From assembly GCA_027924585.1 (NCBI GenBank), contig BSBM01000261.1, forward strand, positions 3,241,501-3,305,500: a stretch of DNA of 64,000 bases, read 5' to 3'. Of the stretch, positions 56,405-64,000 are shown piece by piece. The first letter of the stretch is position 1, and each line of letters opens with the position of its first letter. The stretch is from Larix kaempferi. Lineage: Eukaryota; Streptophyta; Pinopsida; Pinales; Pinaceae. A program made the translations under genes and the position numbers. The notes beneath the pieces were generated by a model that saw only the letters and a list, made by a program, of their open reading frames with translations, was not told where the DNA came from and did no database searches.

Positions 56405-59400
56405 GGTACTTGTCGGATCTATCTTCCTCAAGTGAGGAAGATAGACTAGAAGAGGTTGAAAGTGAGACGTCTAATACAAGATCTAACAGGTCAAGAGAAA
56501 CTAGAGGTGAAAAGGTAAGCAGAAAATTTCGTAGACACATGGAAATTTTTCTTTCTGGAGGAGGATCATGTGATTATGATAATGATAGCATAGGTGACAT
56601 TGAGTTTCCCTTGAGGTATAGACATCTTTTCAAACAATGGCTACCTAAGGAGCTACTCCAAGTGGACGCGGATTTCTTCCTCAATGGGAGGATTTATCGC
56701 ATTGCTCCATTGTATTTACATGGATTGGGGCTATTTTTCATGGATGGCATAAAGGTAAAATATGGCACTGAAACTGAATTGATGGAGTATGTCGGACCAT
56801 GCTACAAATACAATGAATGGTTGTTGTTGGTACGATATAAACGAAGTATGCAGACATACGGAGTGCAAATTATTGTCAACTACTGGACAACAATCTGAAC
56901 AAAGGAGCCACTATGTATATTGATGGAAGGCCAAAAGCTTCCGGAAATATCGCAGGGTTTATAAATAGCACACGACCAGGGACAACACATAAGCTACCCA
57001 ATTGCATATTTGAGGGGCGTGAAGGAAATCGTGTATTCGTATGTGCAACAAAAACAATAGCTTCAGGTGAATAGTTGTTGATCGATTACAGTTTGAATCG
57101 AATAGATGCGGGGGTTGCTATTATGGGGGTAATTTTCTTATACAACATTTAACTCAACCTTTGATCGATGACTTCTAATTTTTCTCTTGCAACAAATTTA
57201 TTTATGTCGTGATTTTTATAATATACACATGGTCAATTATATGTCATGCTTTTCATTAATCACATTTAAGAGACATTGTTAAATATGTAATTTTCATTTT
57301 TAATATGTCTTAATTCTTATATTGTAAATGTTAGTTTAATAGTACCTAAATAGCATCATTGTAATAGTAATCACAATTCATGATTATATTACATATGTTA
57401 ATATTTAACCTTTTTTATGCTTATGAGTTCAATATTTCAATATCATATCATTCTTATTGTATTGTGGCAGGGGGGCGGTACTCAGAGCACACCTACATAT
57501 TCTAGACAGGTAAGCGTGTCTGTCATATTAACAATAAAGTTTTTTTCATTAATCACGTTTATTATACATGGCTCAATTTTTACTTATCGATATGAATATG
57601 TCTTGCTTCTTGTATTGTAGCAGGGTGACCGTGGGAAGTCACCAATGCTGTCGCATCAGGTAAATGATAGCGTAATAGTACCTAAACATGATTATAGTAC
57701 TTATTTTTTTTATTATATGCATTTTATTTTTTTTACGTGAATTTTTGTAATGATAAAAATAAATTAACTACTTTTATTGATTGACGTTCATAGAGCACAC
57801 CACATTAGGACGATGAGGTGGTCGCGGAGGAAGATAATTTTTATTCAACCAACCCAATGGAAACTGTGAAGAAGGCTTTGAAAAAGTGCAATCAAGACCT
57901 TCTTAGACTCATTGTAATCAGACCCAGGTTTGAAGAAATCAAAGGAAAAATTGATGACTCGAGGCAAAAAATAGAACAATACGGGGTAAGTGGCATCTTT
58001 GAAAGTTTTTACGAACTATGAAATATATTCATTTATGTCATTTTAGTTCTTTTTTTTTGATATGATTTAATCAATTGAAGTTTTCTTTGTAGGAATTTTT
58101 GGAGATAACGCCCGTGCATCGAGTACAGGCTGCAGAGGTCGGTATTGGTTGTAGCGATGGTTCAACACATCGTCAATCTACCATACCAACGAGGCTATTT
58201 TCCTCTCTCGAACAACAATTCACTTTAGATGCTAAGACCTCACCGGATGTTGGAGGTCAACAGAGCCCTTCAACCACCACTACTTCACAGTATGTTAGAG
58301 AGGATAGTAGCATCGAATGTGAAAGTTGATATCCCAGTGCAGTACGTGTGGTTAACAGGGGATCATAGCTTGTTAGCTTCTTGGTGGACCAAGAATGTAT
58401 TTAAATCAAGATACCGAAGATTGCAGGTATTATTTAATTTATTCAGTTTTTTTTTTCATGTAATTCAAAGCCACATACCTCAAGTTAGTTTTAATTAATG
58501 ATCATATTTTTTTGCAGGAAATAAGTTTTTTTATAAGAACCTGCATGAGAAGGCCTTGGAGATTTTTGGGCCCACCATTCGTACACAGTGGAATGCCCAA
58601 AATGAAAAATTGAAAGATGATTTGATGAACCACATGGTCAACTTGTTTGGTGATACCTTCGACAAAAAAGTTGTCACCTCAGTAGCTGGCTTAAATTTGA
58701 AATATGTCAGGGTAGATTATAGGGACAATTTTCAAATTAACCATAAGTATGTGCATCCTCTGATGGTTCCAGAGAAGGAGTGGAATGTGCTCATGGATGA
58801 TGCAAAGGAGAAGGCATTCAGAAAACAAGGAAAGACTCGGCCAATCGGTTCAAGAAGGTATGACACATATCATATTTTCAATGAACAATGTTCAATTTTT
58901 TTTTTAAATTTTAAATATATTTAAGTTGCAATATCTAACGTATTTGCAACCTTTCATAGGCTCCCCGACACCTCTAAAGTGACAAAGGAAAGAGTAGAAA
59001 AACATGGGCAACACAAACTCGACCAAGGTGGATATCAGAAACTAAGAGCACACATTGTAAGAATCAAACGATCATTATTTGTAGCCAAAAAATTTCTAAC
59101 TGTAGCGAACAATTAATTGATTTATCACAAGCACTTTTCATGGTGTTATGCATTGTAGGGAAATGCTTTTCAAGAGGAAGCCACTGAATAAGACTTGAGG
59201 CTCGACTTCAAGCCACGGTTTTCAGCATGTGTTGGAACGTCGAAAAAGCTTGGGGCAAACCCCAATTTCCCCATTGATGCACATAGAGGTAAATAAAATC
59301 AATAAGGACATCATTATAATGGACTTGTGTAATCTATTCATGAATTATTACATTGAAAAATAAATGTCTTTTTTTGTTTTCAGGGTGAGAGCAACAAAAG

Positions 59401-59886
59401 CAGCGAGAGTAGTGGTACCGAACCGATACCACGCGATGGTGGGGAGATGCCTAGCCATTCAGGTATGTATGCTATAAAACATAAGTATTTAATATGATTT
59501 TAAATACATAATTGATGACTTGTACTAATTGATATTTTTCTGTGAATGGAAGAGCATGTACCTTCTCATGCTCAACCGGGAGAGGAACAAATGGTAGAAC
59601 CAATGAGCACTCCAGTTGTCTCAACTAGTTATCCAACAGGTAAAGATCATTGTAATGATATTGGAAATAATGAAATATATATCTAAATAATAACTGCACA
59701 TTTATATCTATATAACTGTCTTGGTTTTTGCAGAAGATGGGCTCCATCGACCTCCACGCCCTGCTAATCGACGTACCAGAAGTATGGTACGGAAGGGCAT
59801 GCCCACACAATCAACAGAAAGAGAGGGAACAACAAATACAACGGCTCAACACAACGAAGATGAAGTCCCCTCATCGAATTTTTGAA
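56405..59886 (+). pseudogene. Multi-exon SET-like / En/Spm transposase-like gene (11 exons)
   Basis: Exon 1 (about 56405-57128) encodes an acidic Ser-rich start, then a SET-like domain: GLGLFFMDGIKV, LMEYVGP, and after a frameshift near 56862 NNLNKGATMYIDGRPK, GNIAGFINSTRPG, PNCIFEGREGNRVFV, and TIASGE-stop-LLIDY (TAG at 57072-57074). This follows the SET pattern with GNIARFINH and GEEL..DY, though NHSC is replaced by NSTR. Further exons are 57471-57509, 57624-57659, 57794-57985, 58093-58426, 58518-58857, 58960-59056, 59159-59288, 59384-59462, 59553-59639 and 59734-59886, almost all with GT-AG borders. Exons 5-8 hold text like WTKNVFKSRYRRLQ, HPLMVPEKEWNVLM, and RLPDTSKVTKERVEKHG, resembling plant En/Spm second transposases. 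Exon 11 has RPPRPANRRTRS. One frameshift and two or three stops disable it. Confidence 0.7.
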
Positions 59887-59939
59887 AAAAAAAAGCATAA
59901 AAAAATGTAGTTGTAAACATTTAATATTTGTATTTTACT

Positions 59940-62300
59940 GAGTAAAGGCATGGAATATTTATAGTTTTGTTATAAGTTTGTTGATCTAGTCGGTGCATGG
60001 TCATATTTTAGAATTGAGGTTTCACATGTGGATTTTATTGCTCAGTTCATATTTTTGAATATGTGTGACATCTTTCGAGGACTATGGTTATCCTCAAGGG
60101 ACTGGCCACCCCTTCCTGAGTTAACCTGAGGAAGATGAGATGACCATATCGTTTATAATTGGTTTAGATCTAATATATCCATGTTATTGTTATTTCAGCA
60201 TTGTTGTCTTTCATTAACAACTTAGATCTGATATATATTGCTATTGTTATTACTGTTTTTGTTTTCATTACTTTAATGATTATTCCAACTCTCTGTTTGA
60301 GTGTACTGTGTTGATTAGAACAATTAATATACCCATATTTGTGCTTTTTGAAATTTATATGTGAAATGTTTGTTCACTTTGTTGCATATCTTATTTTTGA
60401 ATATGTGTGACATCTTCCGAGGACTATGGTTATCCTCAAGGGGCTGTCCACCCCTTGTTGAGTTAACCTGGGGAAGATGAGATTACCACATGAGCTTCCT
60501 TATCCAAGGATGATGATTATGAGATTCCACTCTTTGCATGAGATTCATGGACGTATGACCAGATACAGTCGAGAAGGTCGGGTAACCTAACCTAACGTTG
60601 AATTGATGTGCATGATCCTAGTATGGCGTTGTGTTGCCTTGTTATGTTACGGTTAATTGCATGTTTACTTGTATGTGATGTTTAGCCTTGTGGTGACTTG
60701 TGATTGACCCTTTCATAGTAACGTCGAGATATACAACCCATAAATGTTGAAGTCCAGCTTGTTTATGAGTAGCGTGACCCCTTCGGATTGATGTCCACCC
60801 TTGCATTGACCTTAAGAGACCTCCTTAGGTTCCATCCACCATAGCGCTACCTTATATGAATTTTTTGGAGTACTTTGTTTTCATTTTTTATTGTGAGTTG
60901 GTTGTACTGTTATGCTGCTACTGCGTTTGATTTGTGAGGGTTGGATGATCTATTTTAGGGTCTTTTCCAGTTCTGGGTTCTCTCCTTTCACAGGTATGTT
61001 GTTCTAGTTGATTCTCATGCAAGCAACCTAACTCGAAGAGGTTGAAGTCCATTTAGAAGCATTTTTTCTGAAAATATGGGAGTTCTTCCCTAAAATCTGA
61101 TGTTGAGTTTTGTTACAATTTTTTTGATCTAGTCGATGCATGGTCATATTTTAGAATTGAGGTTTCACATGTGTATGTTATTACTCAGTTCATATTTCTG
61201 AATATGTGTGACATATTTCGAGGACTATGGTTATCCTCAAGGGACCGACCACCCCTTCCTGAGTTAACCTAAGGAAGATGAGATGACCATATCGTTTATA
61301 ATTGGTTTAGATCTAATATACTTATGTTCTTGTTATTTCAACATTGTTGTCTTTCATTAACAACTTAGATCTGATATATATTTCTATTGTTATTATTGTT
61401 TTTTGTTTTCAGTACTTTAATGATTTATGCAGCTCTATGCTTGATAGTATTGTGCTGATTAGAAAAATTAAAATAACTGTGTTTGTGCTTTTTGAAGTTT
61501 ATATGCGAAATGTTTGTTCAATTTGTTGCATAGCTTATTTTTGAATATGTGTGACATATTTTGAGGACTATGGTTATCCTCAAGGGGCTGGCCACCCCTT
61601 GCTGAGTTTACCTGAGAAAGATGAGATTACCACATGAGCTTCCTTATCCAAGGATGATGATTATGAGCTTCCACTCTTTGCATGAGACACATGAGACATA
61701 TGACCACATACAGTTGAGAAGGTCGAGTAACCTACCCTGACGTTGACTTGATGTGCATGAGCCTAGTATGACGCCGTGTTGCCTTGTTATGTTACGTTGA
61801 CTTGCATGTTTACTTGTATGTGATGTTTATCCTTGTGGTGACTCGTGATTGGCCCTTGCATGGTAACGTTGAGCTATACAACTCTTAAATGTTGATGTCC
61901 ATCTTGTTTATGACTAGCATGACCCCTTAGGATTGTTTTCCATCCCTGCATTGACCTACAGAGCTCTCCTTAGGTTCCATCCACCATAGCACTACCTTAT
62001 ATGACTTTTTTGGAGTACTTTGCTGTCATTTTTTATTGTGTGTTGGTCGTACTGTTGTGCTTCTATTGTTTTTTACTTGTGAGGGTTGGATGATCTATTT
62101 TAGGGTCTTTTCCAGTTCTGGGTTCTCTCCTTTCACAGGTACGTTGGCCTAGGTAAGTCTCATGCAAGTAACCTAACTCTAAGAGGTTGAAGTCTGAGGA
62201 TAAGGGAGGTCTGCCCCAACATCTGATGTTGAGTTTATAATTGGTTCAGATCTGATATATATTGCTATTTTTATTATTGTTATTGTTTTCAGTACTTTAA
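59940..62300. repeat. Tandem duplication with a 1.14-kb period
   Basis: Two long copies start near 59970 and 61110, with a partial third to about 62300. Matching points include GATCTAGTCGRTGCATGGTC (59983 and 61126) and TATTTTAGGGTCTTTTCCAG (60951 and 62095). Each copy also holds a diverged 80-bp direct repeat with GACTATGGTTATCCTCAAGG (60079, 60421, 61220 and 61564). No coding region is visible. Confidence 0.85.
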
Positions 62301-62449
62301 TGGTTATTGTAGCTCATTGTTTTTGGGACATGCTGGACTTGAAGGATATTGAGGTATAGTTTCTCTTTTCCAAAATAATTACAAAATTTTATTGTACGGT
62401 AGTAATACATACAACATGACAACTGTGCCATACTATTTTTCTTTACAGG
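62301..62449. other. Spacer with splice-acceptor-like end
   Basis: Ends TTTTTCTTTACAG at 62449, a good 3' splice signal before the small ORF that follows. Confidence 0.35.
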
Positions 62450-62672
62450 TCCTCTATCTTATAGAACCAATTGTTGAGGTTTCTATTCAAAATATCCAGA
62501 TGTACAAAGACATAGGTTGCTATTCAAAATCTATCTTGTGGTGCTGTGTGAGAAGCCCAGTAGCTGTACATAAGGCATGCAGTGCATGTCCAGAAGCGAT
62601 GACGCTTTTGAGGGATACACTAGGGCCAACAATTTGTTGGAGGCATCATGAAGATTGGAGGTTGGATCACAA
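62450..62672 (+). other. Unrecognised exon-like ORF
   Basis: The frame VLYLIEPIVEVSIQNIQ continues to LLRDTLGPTICWRHHEDWRLDHK and ends at a possible splice donor (CACAAG|GTTATATTT at 62672). LRDTLGPT recalls a nucleoside diphosphate kinase block, but the rest does not match. No firm function. Confidence 0.3.
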
Positions 62673-62969
62673 GGTTATATTTATTCTATCCTTCCCAGTG
62701 TGGTGGCTTACACGTGTTTTTAATCATTTTTAGTCAAGTTTATGAATACAAACACATTAACACCGTAACACATTATCTCATCTACCCTAGACTGAAAGAA
62801 ATAGCAGCTTGCAGGGCATGAAATATGTAGGTCAAGATCTTATGATAACTTCCTATATAGGTTCATGTAATAGATCATAAGAAATGGAAAATGATGGCTT
62901 CACCCTATAAGAATCCATTGTATAAGAATCTGATTTGATGGCTTCACCCTATGATTGTTGCTAGTGGAT

Positions 62970-63704
62970 TATAGCCTTGTGCGGGCATATTATTCCTGAT
63001 CTCTGTCAACTGCCTCAGATTATAGCCTTGTGTGGGCATATTATTAATTCCTTTGCGGGCATATATTAATGCCTTTGCAAGCATACATTATTAAGCTTTG
63101 TGCGGGAATATTATTAATTCCTTTGCGGGCATATATAAACCCTTGTGCGGAAATATATTAATGCCTTGTGCGGGTATACCCAAGCTCCTTACGAGAATAT
63201 TTCATAGCCCCTTGTGTGGGAATATTTCAAGCCCCTTGTGCGCATATCTCAAGCCCCTTGCGGACATATATCAATCCCCTTGTGGGCAAATTTCAAGCCC
63301 CTTGCGGGCAAATTTCAAGCCCCTTGCGGGAATATTTCAAGCCCATTGCAGGCATATCCCAAGCCCCTTGAAAGCATATTTCAAGCCCCTTGCGGGCATA
63401 TTTCATAGCCCCTTGTGTGGGAATATTTCAAGCCCCTTGCGGTAATATCACAAGCCCCTTACGGGCATATTTCAAGCCCCTTGCGGGCATATTTCATAGC
63501 CCCTTGTGTGGGAATATTTCAAGCCCCTTGCGAGCATATCCCAAGCCCCTTGTGGGCATATTTCATAGCCCCTTGTGTGGGAATATTTCAAGCCCCTTGC
63601 GAGCATATCCCAATTCCTTTGCGAGCATATCTCAAGCCCCTTACGGGCATATCCCAAGCCCCTTGCGGGCATATTTCAATCCCCTTATAGGCATATTTCA
63701 ACTT
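62970..63704. repeat. 22-26-bp minisatellite
   Basis: About 30 units of the form AAGCCCCTTGCGGGCATATTTC (22 bp) and CATAGCCCCTTGTGTGGGAATATTTC (26 bp). The 5' units at 62970-63170 are more diverged (GCCTTTGCAAGCATA forms). A higher-order block, TTTCATAGCCCCTTGTGTGG then AAGCCCC, recurs at 63189, 63403, 63492 and 63562. All six frames are open over parts of it because the unit contains no stop in some frames. Confidence 0.9.
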
Positions 63705-64000
63705 GAATGCATGGAAGGATGATTTTCTTGAGAACCGGATCAAATGGTCACTTCCTTGACTACCATAGGATGCCTTAAATGATGATGAACAATTTTTGTT
63801 TGACTGAGATGAATGCTTTCTCAAATTCAGAGTTTGAGCCTACAACTCTTCTAAAACCTCCTGCCTTATTTATTTTTGACCTTCATGCTTTCATTTGTAG
63901 TGTCTTTGACTTCCATTCAGAGTGCATGTTTTCAAGAGCTGGAAATGATATTTTTGATCTGACTTTAGACTACCTGAAGCATACATGAGGCACAATGGCT
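63705..64000. other. Right edge, no recognised features
   Basis: Short frames only (63779-63988). No repeat of the minisatellite is present here. Confidence 0.4.

Noticed and set aside
45250-62400. Defining the full CACTA element by terminal inverted repeats
   Set aside because: I searched for CACTA/TAGTG ends near both sides but found no convincing pair with a 3-bp duplication.
62450-62672. Nucleoside diphosphate kinase exon
   Set aside because: Only LRDTLGPT is similar; catalytic His and other blocks are absent.
62970-63704. Possible CRISPR array
   Set aside because: Repeats are contiguous without unique spacers, and the genome is eukaryotic.
63098-63722. Repetitive frames over the 63-kb minisatellite
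   Set aside because: All frames are open because the short unit lacks stops; this is a repeat, not a gene.

Overview
This window looks like a heterochromatic, gene-poor stretch of a very large plant genome, most likely a conifer. I see no clearly intact host gene. Nearly everything is nested, decayed transposable element. The best taxonomic clue is a Penelope-like retroelement with a GIY-YIG domain (857-12665); among plants, such elements are known from conifers as a reported ancient transfer from arthropods. Very long LTRs, antisense genes inside Ty3/gypsy elements and long AT-rich spacers fit the same picture. The organism call is an inference.

Layout. (1) 1-24130: a decayed Ty3/gypsy element (A, + strand) with gag tail, protease, an extra RNase H before RT, RT, RNase H, integrase and a long additional ORF. 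Its protease is split by a 5'-truncated Penelope-like element, which is itself split by an 8.9-kb LTR element on the - strand (2022-10905). Its additional ORF is split by a 2-kb solo LTR with a perfect 5-bp target duplication (19049-21066). (2) 24131-28065: a decayed Ty1/copia element on the - strand. (3) 28391-31255: an isolated LTR, primer site and leader. (4) 31275-33579: a 5'-truncated LINE on the - strand with a 19-bp target duplication. (5) 35590-about 45330: a Tat/Ogre-like gypsy element (D, + strand) with an archaeal-type RNase H ORF after integrase and a spliced antisense gene. (6) 45639-62300: remains of a CACTA (En/Spm)-like DNA transposon with a multi-exon TNP2-like gene and a second, 11-exon gene that joins a SET-like domain to a region resembling plant En/Spm second transposases. 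Long trinucleotide arrays, palindrome clusters and a 1.14-kb tandem duplication surround them. (7) 62970-63704: a 22-26-bp minisatellite.

The most unusual signal is in the nested LTR element at 2022-10905. It keeps one intact 514-codon gag/protease ORF but has no polymerase. Where pol should be, it carries about 30 diverged tandem units (4080-6358), each able to form two interleaved helices in H-type pseudoknot order. Both helices change sequence from unit to unit while staying complementary. The same element is bounded by an exact 242-bp duplication of its target instead of about 5 bp, and its 3' LTR lacks the outer 26 bp. Other points of interest are the SET/transposase-like fusion, the antisense gene in element D, and extra RNase H domains in two different positions in two gypsy lineages.
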